From MWBV01 sp964447315 (GTDB lineage: Archaea; Nanobdellota; Nanobdellia; Pacearchaeales; GW2011-AR1), in assembly GCA_964447315.1 (NCBI GenBank), contig CAYURQ010000009.1:1-28622 (forward strand): DNA of 28,622 nucleotides. The letters run 5' to 3'. Shown piece after piece: positions 20,490 through 28,590 of this stretch. A program made the translations under genes and the position numbers. The notes beneath the pieces were generated by a model that was not told the origin of the DNA, searched no databases, and worked only from the letters and a program-made list of their open reading frames with translations. Within the stretch, counting starts at the first letter, position 1, and the number at the start of each line of letters is the position of its first letter.

Positions 20490-22880
20490 ATGAAACTTAA
20501 AGATATTAAAAATTGGAGTCCTGAAATAGAAAAATCTATTGTTGAAAAATGGAAAAAAGAAGAGAAGTTTAAATTAAATAAAAAATCAAATAAAAAGATT
20601 TATTCAATAGACACTCCCCCTCCTTATGTTAATGCTCCTGTTCATATTGGACAAGCTGTTACTTATTGTTATATGGATTTTTTTGCAAGATTTAAAAGAA
20701 TGAAGGGGTTTGATGTTTTATTTCCATTGGGTTTGGATAGAAATGGATTGCCTATTGAAATGGCTGCTGAAAAAAAATTCAATGTAAATCCTTTTAGAGA
20801 TGGTCGTGAAAAGTTTTTAGAAGCATGCCATAAATTGTTGCACGATACTTCTAATGAAACACAAGATACTTTTGCTAAATTAGGAATTTCTTTTACTTCA
20901 TATAAAGAAGGAAAACATATTGGAGCTGTTTATAAAACAGATAAAGAATCTTATAGAAAATTAACTCAGCAAACTTTTTTAGATTTGTTTAAGAGGGGTT
21001 TAATATATGAAGATAAAAGAATAAATAATTGGGATCCAAAACTTCAAACAACAATTGCTGACTCTGAAATTGAATATAAAGAACTTGGAAGTGAATTTGT
21101 ATATGTTAAATGGAAAATAAAAGAAACAGGGCAAGATATGATTATTGGAACTACAAGACCTGAATTAATTTGTACTTGTGGAATGGTTATTTTTCATCCA
21201 GATGATAAGAGGTATCAAAAAATAAACGGTTTAACAGCAATATCTCCTATTTTTCAGAAAGAAGTTAAGATTCAGGCACATAAGCTTGCAAAAATGGATA
21301 AAGGTACTGGTTTAGCAATGATGTGTTCTGCAGGAGATTTAAGTGATATTCAATTTTTCAGAGAAATGAAAATAAAACCAATGATTGCAATTAATCAAAG
21401 TGGTAAAATGAATGATTTGGCAGGTCCTCTTAAAGGATTGAAAGTTAAAGATGCTCGTAAAAAAATTTTAGATTTATTGAAAGAAAAAAAACTTATTGTT
21501 AAACAAGAAAAGATTGTTCATAGAACTCCTGTAAGTGAAAGGTCTGGTGCTGAAATTGAATTTATTGGTATGCCTGAATATTATCTGAAACAAATTGATT
21601 CAAAAAATGCAATTAAAAATATTTCTCAAAGAATTAGATTTTTTCCTTTAGGTGCTAGAAAAATTTTAGATGATTGGATTGAATCTGTTTCTATTGATTG
21701 GCCTATTTCAAGAAGGAGATTTTATGCAACTCCAATACCATTATGGACTGCTGAAATAAATAAGAAAAAAGCATATGCTCTTGCTGAAGAAGGGAATTAT
21801 TCAGAGCCTTGGAAAGAAAAACCAAAATCAAAATATGAAGTTTATCAAAATGGTAAGAAAATTGGATTAGTTAAGGATTTCAAAAATATTGATTGGAAAG
21901 GTGAAGAAAGAGTTTTAGATACTTGGATGGATTCTTCAATTTCTGAATTACATTTGCTTAAGTATAAAGAGGATGAGGAATTTTTTAAGAGAGCTTATCC
22001 CTGTTCTTTAAGGCCGCAGGGAAAGGAAATAATTAGAACTTGGCTTTATTATACTTTGCTTAGAGGGTATTTAGAAACAGGTGTTGCTTGTTTTGAAGAT
22101 ATTTGGATAAACCAACATATTACTGATTCTAAAGGATATAAAATGTCAAAGAGCAAAGGAAATGTTATTGATCCTCAAAAACTTCTTAGTAATTATGGAG
22201 GGGAAGCAATTAGATTTTGGTCTGCAACAGAAGGTGATTTAGCTAATCAAGATTTAAGATGTTCTGAAGAAAGAATTAAAGGAGAAATGAAAACTTTAAA
22301 TAAATTGCTCAATGTTTCTAAGTTTGTAATGCTTTTTAATAAACCCAAGAAAAAACCTATTTTATCTGCTCTTGATGAGGTTTTTATTGATTATATAGAG
22401 AATTTTACAAAAAGAACAGAAGAAAGTTACGAAAAATATGATTTTTATCATCCTGCTATTGAAATAAGAAGATTGCTTTGGGATGTATTTGCTTCTCATT
22501 ATATTGAAATGGTTAAACCCAGGGCTTATAATCAAGAAAATAAATTTACACAAGAAGAATCTGATTCAGCTAAATGGACTTTATACTATTTGCTTGAAAG
22601 GCTTTTGTTATTGTCATACCCAATAATTCCTCAGATTACTTCAACAATTGCAGATGAATTAAAAATTGATAGTTTTAATTATGAATGGCCAAAGATTACA
22701 ATTGGAAAGAGTGATTTGAAAAATATTGAACGATTAATGGAATTTAATTCTTGGGTTTGGAAACAAAAAAAAGACAAAAAACTAAGTTTAAAATCTCAAG
22801 TAGAGATTGAAGCTGTTCCTATTGAAATTAAACTTTATGAAAAAGATTTAATTGCTTGTCATAAGTTAGTTGTTAAATAA
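20490..22880 (+). CDS. valS: Valyl-tRNA synthetase
   Basis: This 796-aa class I synthetase of the Val/Ile/Leu group starts with YSIDTPPPYVNAPVHIG, with the HIGH motif as HIGQ (residues 52-55). The DTPPPY sequence and later RERRFYATPIP-type motif (RRRFYATPIPLW) fit archaeal ValRS better than IleRS. The editing (CP1) domain contains GTTRPELICT. KMSKS is at 551-555, followed by an anticodon-binding helical domain. The zinc-binding cysteine clusters usual in the family near the editing/insert region are missing. It is shorter than most ValRS and lacks the C-terminal coiled coil of bacterial ones. It shares a promoter element with Sec61-beta on the opposite strand. Confidence 0.9.
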   Translation: MKLKDIKNWSPEIEKSIVEKWKKEEKFKLNKKSNKKIYSIDTPPPYVNAPVHIGQAVTYCYMDFFARFKRMKGFDVLFPLGLDRNGLPIEMAAEKKFNVNPFRDGREKFLEACHKLLHDTSNETQDTFAKLGISFTSYKEGKHIGAVYKTDKESYRKLTQQTFLDLFKRGLIYEDKRINNWDPKLQTTIADSEIEYKELGSEFVYVKWKIKETGQDMIIGTTRPELICTCGMVIFHPDDKRYQKINGLTAISPIFQKEVKIQAHKLAKMDKGTGLAMMCSAGDLSDIQFFREMKIKPMIAINQSGKMNDLAGPLKGLKVKDARKKILDLLKEKKLIVKQEKIVHRTPVSERSGAEIEFIGMPEYYLKQIDSKNAIKNISQRIRFFPLGARKILDDWIESVSIDWPISRRRFYATPIPLWTAEINKKKAYALAEEGNYSEPWKEKPKSKYEVYQNGKKIGLVKDFKNIDWKGEERVLDTWMDSSISELHLLKYKEDEEFFKRAYPCSLRPQGKEIIRTWLYYTLLRGYLETGVACFEDIWINQHITDSKGYKMSKSKGNVIDPQKLLSNYGGEAIRFWSATEGDLANQDLRCSEERIKGEMKTLNKLLNVSKFVMLFNKPKKKPILSALDEVFIDYIENFTKRTEESYEKYDFYHPAIEIRRLLWDVFASHYIEMVKPRAYNQENKFTQEESDSAKWTLYYLLERLLLLSYPIIPQITSTIADELKIDSFNYEWPKITIGKSDLKNIERLMEFNSWVWKQKKDKKLSLKSQVEIEAVPIEIKLYEKDLIACHKLVVK

Positions 22881-23111
22881 ATATATTTTTTATATAGCTC
22901 TTTAAAAAATAATTTTTTATTGTTAAATTAGATTTAATTATTATACAGATTCAGAATAAAATGTTTTTTTATAATTTTTTGTAATGTATTTTAAAATCTA
23001 GTCTGGGATAAAATTCTAGATTAAAAACAAGGCTTGTCTATGGAATTATTAATAAAGTAATTATTAATTTTTATTAACTAATTTTATAAACCCTTCACTA
23101 TTACAATTATT
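22881..23111 (+). promoter_or_regulatory. Intergenic region with the aRF1 promoter and two dyads
   Basis: About 230 bp hold no gene. A TTTATAAA box (23083-23090) is centred 25.5 bp before the aRF1 ATG (leaderless). Upstream are an inverted repeat AATCTAG (22995-23001) / CTAGATT (23016-23022) and an 11-bp dyad ACAAGGCTTGT (23027-23037), which may be operator-like or part of the valS transcript end. A direct repeat of AATTATTAA also occurs near 23044-23068. Confidence 0.55.
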
Positions 23112-24200
23112 ATGGTAGCTAGTAAACAAGAAGTTGAAGAATTAATTGAAGAACTTAGTGAATATCATGGAAGACATACTGAATTAATTACAGTTTATAT
23201 TCCAGCTGGTTATGATACAAATCAGGTTCAAAAACAGTTAGAAGCTGAAAGATCTACTGCTAAGAATATTAAATCCACTGCAACAAGAAAAAATGTTATT
23301 GATGCCCTTGATAAAATTGTGCGTTTTTTAAAAGAATTTAAGAGTTCAACAAAAAACGGTTTAGGGGTTTTTTGCGGAAATGTTGCAAAAGTTGAAGGGC
23401 AAGATGACTTGCAAATATGGAGTATTGAACCCCCACAACCATTAAACACTAGACTTTATAGATGTGATAAGGAATTTGTTTTAGAGCCATTAGAAGAACA
23501 AACAGAAATTGACGAAATTTATGGTTTAGTTGTTATGGATCGTAAAGAATCTACAGTAGGTTTTTTAGAAGGTAAAAGAATTGAAGTAATACAGCATATG
23601 ACTTCTGGTGTTCCAAGTAAGGTTAGGGCAGGTGGTCAATCAAGTCAGAGATTTCATAGAATTACAGAAGGTTTAACTAAAGAATTTTATAAAAGAATTG
23701 CAGATGAAGTAAAGAATGCTTTTTTTGAAGAGAAGAGACTTAAAGGTATTTTAATTGGAGGTCCTGTTCCAACAAAAGATGAATTTTTAGATAATGAATA
23801 TTTGCCAACACAACTTCAAGAAAAAGTTATAGGAAGAGTAGATATTGGTGATACAGATGAAGCAGGATTACATGAATTAGTTGAAAAAGCACAGGATATT
23901 CTTGCTAATCAAGAAATAATTCGTGAAAAAAAATTACTTGAAAAATTTTTTGAAACTTTAGGAGAAAAACCTGATTTTGTTGTTTATCATTTAAAAGATA
24001 TTGAAAAAGCAATTGAATATGGTGCTGTTGGAACTTTGTATTTATCAAAAGAACTTTCAAAAGAATTAGCTAAAAAACTTAAGATTAAAGCAGAAAATAT
24101 TGGTGCAGATATTGAGATTATTTCCACTGAAACAGAGGAAGGAAAACAATTTTATCAATTATCTGGAATGGGTGCTCTTTTAAGATTTAAGTATGAATAA
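23112..24200 (+). CDS. prf1: Peptide chain release factor aRF1
   Basis: This 362-aa protein is the archaeal/eukaryotic class I release factor. Domain 1 has the stop-codon reading NIKS at residues 52-55 and the YxCxxxF motif (YRCDKEF). Domain 2 carries the catalytic GGQ at 174-176 (VRAGGQSSQRF). Domain 3, with an L30e-like fold that contacts aRF3/aEF1-type GTPases, runs to the end. It is toward the short end for aRF1 (about 370-415 aa), which suggests that a small insertion (minidomain) in domain 3 is absent. The start is fixed by the TATA box at 23083. It is followed by scpB 52 bp downstream, which has its own TATA and Shine-Dalgarno. Confidence 0.96.
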   Translation: MVASKQEVEELIEELSEYHGRHTELITVYIPAGYDTNQVQKQLEAERSTAKNIKSTATRKNVIDALDKIVRFLKEFKSSTKNGLGVFCGNVAKVEGQDDLQIWSIEPPQPLNTRLYRCDKEFVLEPLEEQTEIDEIYGLVVMDRKESTVGFLEGKRIEVIQHMTSGVPSKVRAGGQSSQRFHRITEGLTKEFYKRIADEVKNAFFEEKRLKGILIGGPVPTKDEFLDNEYLPTQLQEKVIGRVDIGDTDEAGLHELVEKAQDILANQEIIREKKLLEKFFETLGEKPDFVVYHLKDIEKAIEYGAVGTLYLSKELSKELAKKLKIKAENIGADIEIISTETEEGKQFYQLSGMGALLRFKYE

Positions 24201-24252
24201 TAAAAATAATTTTATAAACTAAGATAACTTTTTACGTATAAGAGGAATTATT

Positions 24253-24879
24253 ATGGTAACATCAAGTTTAACAATTGATGAAATTGATAAATCAAAAGAA
24301 CGTGAGGATTTAAAGATTCTTGAAGCTGTTTTTTTTGTATCTGGAAGATATCTTAATATTCAAGAACTTATTTCACTTAGTGATTTAAATCCTATTGTTA
24401 TAAAAGATTTAATTGAAAAACTTAAAGAAAAATATGAGGGTGAAGATTTTGCTTTAGAAATTGTTGAGAAAAATGGGGTTTGGAAAATGGATGTTAAACC
24501 AGATTATGAATATTTAGTTAATAAACTTGCAACAGGAAGTTCTGAATTTACAAAAGCAGAGCAAGAAACATTAGCTATTGTTGCGTTTAAACAACCAATA
24601 AAACAGTCTGTTATTATTAAAATACGTGGAAATAAAGCTTATGATCATATAAAGAAATTTGCAAGTTTAGGCTTAATAAAAAAGAAAAAAATGGGTCATA
24701 CCCATGAATTAAGTTTAAGTGATGATTTTTATGATTATTTTAATATTTCAGAATCAGAAAAAAAAATTGTTCCTGAAATTAATGAAAAAATGAAGCAAGA
24801 GATTGAAAAAGCAGAAGCAGAAATTAAAGAAAATGAAGAAAAAGGAATTATTTTTAATAAAGAAGAATTTCAAGATTAA
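24253..24879 (+). CDS. scpB: Chromosome segregation/condensation protein ScpB
   Basis: This 208-aa protein matches ScpB, a kleisin-associated winged-helix dimer of the SMC complex. The first winged helix is at about residues 18-100 (EDLKILEAVFFVSGRYLNIQELISL). The second has EQETLAIVAFKQPIKQSVIIKIRG and the LGLIKKKKMGHTHELSLS hairpin. The C-terminal 45 residues are Glu/Lys-rich and probably form a coiled or disordered tail. A Shine-Dalgarno (GAGG) precedes the ATG and a TATA box lies further up (TTTATAAAC). SMC and ScpA genes are not in the window. Function is from the family. Confidence 0.9.
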   Translation: MVTSSLTIDEIDKSKEREDLKILEAVFFVSGRYLNIQELISLSDLNPIVIKDLIEKLKEKYEGEDFALEIVEKNGVWKMDVKPDYEYLVNKLATGSSEFTKAEQETLAIVAFKQPIKQSVIIKIRGNKAYDHIKKFASLGLIKKKKMGHTHELSLSDDFYDYFNISESEKKIVPEINEKMKQEIEKAEAEIKENEEKGIIFNKEEFQD

Positions 24880-24944
24880 ATTTGTTGATAATTTAAAGAA
24901 AAAAGAGTTGTTATATAAAAAGTGATAAGCAAAAATTATCAAGA

Positions 24945-25325
24945 TTATGGAGTTCCTGGAACATTTCCAATTACTTTATTTTTCTTTTTTACAGGGTTCT
25001 CTTCATGGTATTCTTTAAGAGGACTTCTTAATAATACTAAATAAATTATTGGAACAAAGGGTATTAAAACTGCAGATAATATTACTTCAAGGATTATCAC
25101 CATCTCTTTTTCATATAAATTAATCGCTAATATTAATATAAATAACCAGTAAATAAATACTATTGCTCCAATTAATAATTGAAGAATTAATAATGCATTT
25201 ACTGCTCCAAAAATTTCTCCATTCAATATTTCTGAAGAAGTAACTCCTGATATTACTATTGAAAGAGCTATAACTAACACAAAACTAATAGCAGTAACTA
25301 AATCATAAAACCCCTTTTTTAGCAT
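24945..25325 (-). CDS. Uncharacterised membrane protein (126 aa)
   Basis: This 126-aa protein has three hydrophobic segments: about residues 10-28, about 40-62 (AVNALLILQLLIGAIVFIYWLFILILAI) and about 74-98. The C-terminal tail is Lys/Glu/Pro-rich (KEYHEENPVKKKNK). I do not recognise it. It lies alone on the minus strand between plus-strand genes. The start is divergent from the glycosyltransferase at 25432. No motif beyond the membrane helices is visible. Confidence 0.65.
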   Translation of the reverse strand: MLKKGFYDLVTAISFVLVIALSIVISGVTSSEILNGEIFGAVNALLILQLLIGAIVFIYWLFILILAINLYEKEMVIILEVILSAVLIPFVPIIYLVLLRSPLKEYHEENPVKKKNKVIGNVPGTP

Positions 25326-25431
25326 ATTATTATTTGTAATTTTTCGTTTATATTTCTTTCGAATTTATTTTTTTAGTATAAATATCTTTATAAGATAGGT
25401 TTTTTTATGAAATAAAAGGAAAAAAGAGAAA

Positions 25432-26661
25432 ATGGATCCTATAACTGTAATTTATTTAGCATATTCTTTTATAGCTTTTTACTTTTTGTTTTTGTTTGTA
25501 TTAATTTACTTTCAAAATAAGAAAGAGATTTTTTATTGTCCAAAGCCAAATAAAAATTATGGTTTAAGTATTGTAATTCCTTGTTATAATGAAGGAAAGA
25601 CTATTGAAGAAACAATAAAGAGTGTTTTAAATGATGGTTATAAAAATTTAAAGAAAGTTATTGTTGTTGATGATTGTTCTAAAGATAATTCATATGAAAT
25701 TATAAAGAAATTATCTAAAAAATATTCAAAAGTAATTGCTGTTCAAACTCCAAAAAATACTGGTTGTGCTGCTGGTTCTAAAAATTATGGAGCAAAATTT
25801 GTTGACACAGAATTAATTGGGTTTAGTGATGGAGATTCTTTTGTTGCCAAAGGTTCAATTGATAAAATGGTTGGATTTTTTAATGATGAAAAAGTAGCTT
25901 GTGTAACTGCTTCTGTTTTAGTTGAGAATAGAAATAATTTTATTGAAAATTTACAAGGAATTGAATATAAAATAATTAAATTTTCCAGAAAACTTTTGGA
26001 ATTTGTTGATTCAATTTATGTTACTCCAGGTCCTTTAGGAATTTTTAGAAAAAGTGCTTTTGATGAAATAGGTGGTTTTGATGAAAAAAATCTCACAGAA
26101 GATATTGAAATAACTTGGCATTTTCAAGCAGAAGGATATAAAGTCAAGATGGCTGTTCCTGCTCGTGCTTATACTATTGCTCCTTCAAAAATAATTCCTT
26201 GGATTAAGCAAAGAAATAGATGGAATATGGGGGGTTTACAAACAATAATAAAGTATGGAAAAACTTGGTTTAAGAAAGGAATGTTGGGTAATTTTATTTT
26301 GCCTTTTTTTGTTTTATCTTGGGTTTTAGGACTTTTTGGTTTAACAGTTCTTATTTATAGGTTAATTAGAACAATAATTTTGAGAAGCCTTTCAGCTTCT
26401 TATTCAATCCAGGCTCAAACAGCAATAATACAATTTAATGATATTAGTTTAATTCCTAATATTTTGTTGTTTTTTGGGATAACTCTCTTTGTTTTAGGAC
26501 TTTTATTTACTTTAGTAGCATTAATTAATATGAGAGAAGATAAAAAAAGAAGAGAAAGGCCTTTAATAGTTGGTTTTTATATGATATTTTATTTAATGAT
26601 GTATCCGATAATTTTAATAATATCAGCTTACAAGTTTATCAGAGGGCATAATAAATGGTAG
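25432..26661 (+). CDS. Processive family 2 glycosyltransferase (membrane-bound)
   Basis: This 409-aa protein has an N-terminal membrane segment (about residues 5-28) and a GT-A domain with SIVIPCYNEG (47-55), VVDD (Asp81), and SDGDS (Asp133, Asp135) for UDP-sugar and metal binding. The TED motif (Asp224) and QRNRW (260-264, the QxxRW motif) follow. These D,D,D,QxxRW features mark processive enzymes such as cellulose, chitin and hyaluronan synthases. Membrane helices follow at about 280-305, 340-362 and 378-400. It probably makes and exports an envelope polysaccharide or transfers sugars to a lipid. A TATA box (TTTATAAG, 25387-25394) and a purine-rich ribosome site precede it. It overlaps the next gene by seven bases. 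Confidence 0.9.
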   Translation: MDPITVIYLAYSFIAFYFLFLFVLIYFQNKKEIFYCPKPNKNYGLSIVIPCYNEGKTIEETIKSVLNDGYKNLKKVIVVDDCSKDNSYEIIKKLSKKYSKVIAVQTPKNTGCAAGSKNYGAKFVDTELIGFSDGDSFVAKGSIDKMVGFFNDEKVACVTASVLVENRNNFIENLQGIEYKIIKFSRKLLEFVDSIYVTPGPLGIFRKSAFDEIGGFDEKNLTEDIEITWHFQAEGYKVKMAVPARAYTIAPSKIIPWIKQRNRWNMGGLQTIIKYGKTWFKKGMLGNFILPFFVLSWVLGLFGLTVLIYRLIRTIILRSLSASYSIQAQTAIIQFNDISLIPNILLFFGITLFVLGLLFTLVALINMREDKKRRERPLIVGFYMIFYLMMYPIILIISAYKFIRGHNKW

Positions 26662-27320
26662 ATTTTTTATCAAGTAAAAAAAGGGTATTTTGGGAAGCAT
26701 TAATACTTTCAGTTGTTGTTTTTTTGTTTGGGATGTTGATTGGAATTGCATTTGAATCAAGTAAATTAACTGATATTAATGATTATTATATTCAATCAGA
26801 ATCTTCTATAATGGATGCTTTTGCATTAAGTGCTTTTACTGAAATTGATTTGAGTTCTTGCGAGGTTTTGAAACAATCAAATATAGATTTTGCGAACAAT
26901 ATTTATGAAGAAGCTATTTTATTGGAGGATTATGAAAATGCAGGTAAAATAACAGATAGTATGGAAATTATGCATAAAAAATATGATGTTTTGAGAACTT
27001 TTTTATGGATAAATACAATTAAAACAACTGATTTGTGTGGAAGAAATTATAATACTGTTGTTTATCTTTATATTTCTGATTCAGAAGAATTAACTCAAAA
27101 AGCAACTCAAAAAGTTTGGTCTAGGGTTTTATATGATTTAAAACAAGAACAAGGAGAAAATGTTTTACTTATTCCTTTAGCTGCTGATAAAAATCTTGTT
27201 TCTTTGGATTCAATTTTAAAAACATTTGATATTTCTAATTATCCTGCTGTTATAATTAATGAAGAAGTTGTTATCACTGAACTCAGTTCTGTTGATGAAA
27301 TAAATCAATATTTAATTTGA
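26655..27320 (+). CDS. Membrane-anchored protein with a thioredoxin-like C-terminal domain
   Basis: This 221-aa protein has one membrane helix near the N-terminus (about residues 12-32, VFWEALILSVVVFLFGMLI). A helical segment follows, and the alpha/beta domain from about residue 120 ends FDISNYPAVIINEEVVITEL. The YPAVIIN strand has the cis-proline position of thioredoxin-fold proteins. No CxxC active site is seen, so it is probably not a thiol oxidoreductase. The few Cys are scattered. It overlaps the glycosyltransferase by seven bases, so the two are tightly coupled and probably work in the same envelope process. The fold is inferred from the C-terminal pattern only. Confidence 0.7.
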   Translation: MVDFLSSKKRVFWEALILSVVVFLFGMLIGIAFESSKLTDINDYYIQSESSIMDAFALSAFTEIDLSSCEVLKQSNIDFANNIYEEAILLEDYENAGKITDSMEIMHKKYDVLRTFLWINTIKTTDLCGRNYNTVVYLYISDSEELTQKATQKVWSRVLYDLKQEQGENVLLIPLAADKNLVSLDSILKTFDISNYPAVIINEEVVITELSSVDEINQYLI

Positions 27321-27379
27321 TTTTAATTAATATCCTTTATTACAATAATCAATAAAAACAAAGATTTCTTTTAAAAATT

Positions 27380-28261
27380 ATGGCAGAATGTATAAAATGC
27401 GAGATAAGTGATGAAAAAGCCTTGCTTTTTGATGCTATTTCCAGAGAAGGTGTTGTTAAAATATGTAAGAAATGCAATAAAGAAGAGGGACTTCCTTTAA
27501 TTAATCAAGTTAAACATAAACAAGGAATTGAACGTGAAAGAAATGTTTATAACAGATTAGCAAAATATGCAGGTATTAATCCTGTTGAGCATAGAAAAAA
27601 ATTTGGTGTTGGAGGAGAAATAAAAGAAAGTAGTATTGATGTTGATAATAAAAAACTTAAAGATATTGTAGATGAGAATTATAAAAAGAAAGTTTCTGAT
27701 GATTCTGTTTCAAGCAAAAAAAGAGATGATTTGATTTATAATTTTCATTGGTTGATTATGAGGGAAAGAAGGAAAAGAAAACTAACTCAATCCCAATTAG
27801 CAAGAGAAATTCAAGAACCTGAATCAGCTATAAAATTAATTGAACAAGGATATCTTCCTGAGAAAGATTGGGAAAAATTAATTATGAAATTAGAAATTTT
27901 TTTGAGAATAAATATCTCAAAAAAACCAGTTATTGTTTCAGATGATACTCGTTATAGAGAAAGGGATCCAACTAAAATTAAAGTTCAAGAAGATTTTAAA
28001 GAAACTGGAAATTTTGATTTAATGACTACAAAACATTTAACTATCTCTGATTTAAAAAGAATGAAAAAAGAAAAATCTCTTCCATCAAGTAAATCAGTGT
28101 CAACAAATTCAGAATATGATAAAGAAGAATTTTTAGATCCTTTTCAAGAAACAAATTTAGACAAAAATAAAAATAAAAAATGGTGGAAAAGAAATAAAGA
28201 ATATGAAATGGGTGATAGGGATTTAACTCCTGAAGAGGTTGAAAAAATTATTAGGAGTTAA
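27380..28261 (+). CDS. MBF1-like transcription factor (zinc ribbon plus helix-turn-helix) with extended tail
   Basis: This 293-aa protein has an N-terminal zinc ribbon (Cys4-x2-Cys7, Cys29-x2-Cys32). A basic linker follows, then an XRE/Cro-type helix-turn-helix at about residues 120-178 (NFHWLIMRERRKRKLTQSQLAREIQEPESAIKLIEQG). This is the layout of archaeal multiprotein bridging factor 1. It is much longer than ordinary aMBF1 (about 150-170 aa) because of a C-terminal region of about 110 residues, rich in Lys/Ser/Asp and probably partly disordered (DLMTTKHLTISDLKRM and a KNKNKKWWKRNK stretch). It precedes Rpo11 by 56 bp on the same strand, fitting a role at transcription. A TATA-like TTAAAAATTA lies close upstream. 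Confidence 0.82.
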   Translation: MAECIKCEISDEKALLFDAISREGVVKICKKCNKEEGLPLINQVKHKQGIERERNVYNRLAKYAGINPVEHRKKFGVGGEIKESSIDVDNKKLKDIVDENYKKKVSDDSVSSKKRDDLIYNFHWLIMRERRKRKLTQSQLAREIQEPESAIKLIEQGYLPEKDWEKLIMKLEIFLRINISKKPVIVSDDTRYRERDPTKIKVQEDFKETGNFDLMTTKHLTISDLKRMKKEKSLPSSKSVSTNSEYDKEEFLDPFQETNLDKNKNKKWWKRNKEYEMGDRDLTPEEVEKIIRS

Positions 28262-28317
28262 GATTGATAAAATCAAATAACCGAATACTTTAAAAACTAA
28301 TTTTATTGTAATCTTAT

Positions 28318-28575
28318 ATGGATTTGAAAATAATCAAAGAAGATAAAGAAGAAATTGAAGTAGAAATTGATAATGTTACTTTAGTTGAGGTTCTTAGAGT
28401 TTACTTAAATGAGGATAATAATGTTATTTTTGCTGCTTGGAAGAGAGAACATCCGACTAAAAATCCTGTTTTAAAAGTAAAGTCTAAAAATCCTAAAAAA
28501 TCCATAAAAGATGCTATTTCTAATGCTACAAAAGATTTACATAAAGTAGAAAAAGACTTTGATGGTTTAAAATAA
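28318..28575 (+). CDS. rpo11: RNA polymerase subunit Rpo11 (L)
   Basis: This 85-aa protein matches the archaeal RNA polymerase L subunit, homologous to eukaryotic Rpb11 and the bacterial alpha N-terminus. It has an N-terminal strand MDLKIIKEDKEEIEVEIDNVTL and the conserved helix VEVLRVYLNED. The AAWKREHPTKNPVLKV strand-turn motif matches the family's AA-x-xHP signature. It pairs with Rpo3 to start RNA polymerase assembly. Length is typical (about 90). A TATA-like CTTTAAAA about 25 bp upstream fits a leaderless mRNA, so it may be transcribed apart from the MBF1-like gene. Confidence 0.92.
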   Translation: MDLKIIKEDKEEIEVEIDNVTLVEVLRVYLNEDNNVIFAAWKREHPTKNPVLKVKSKNPKKSIKDAISNATKDLHKVEKDFDGLK

Positions 28576-28590
28576 ACACTTTAGTTTCAT

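Noticed and set aside
23051..23080. Replication origin signal in the AT-rich repeats before aRF1
   Set aside because: No origin recognition box pattern or Orc1/Cdc6 gene is near; AT-rich repeats are common throughout this genome.
25407..25415. Two-codon upstream ORF (Met-Lys-stop) before the glycosyltransferase
   Set aside because: The expected transcription start from the TATA box at 25387-25394 lies at or beyond it, so it is probably not in the mRNA.
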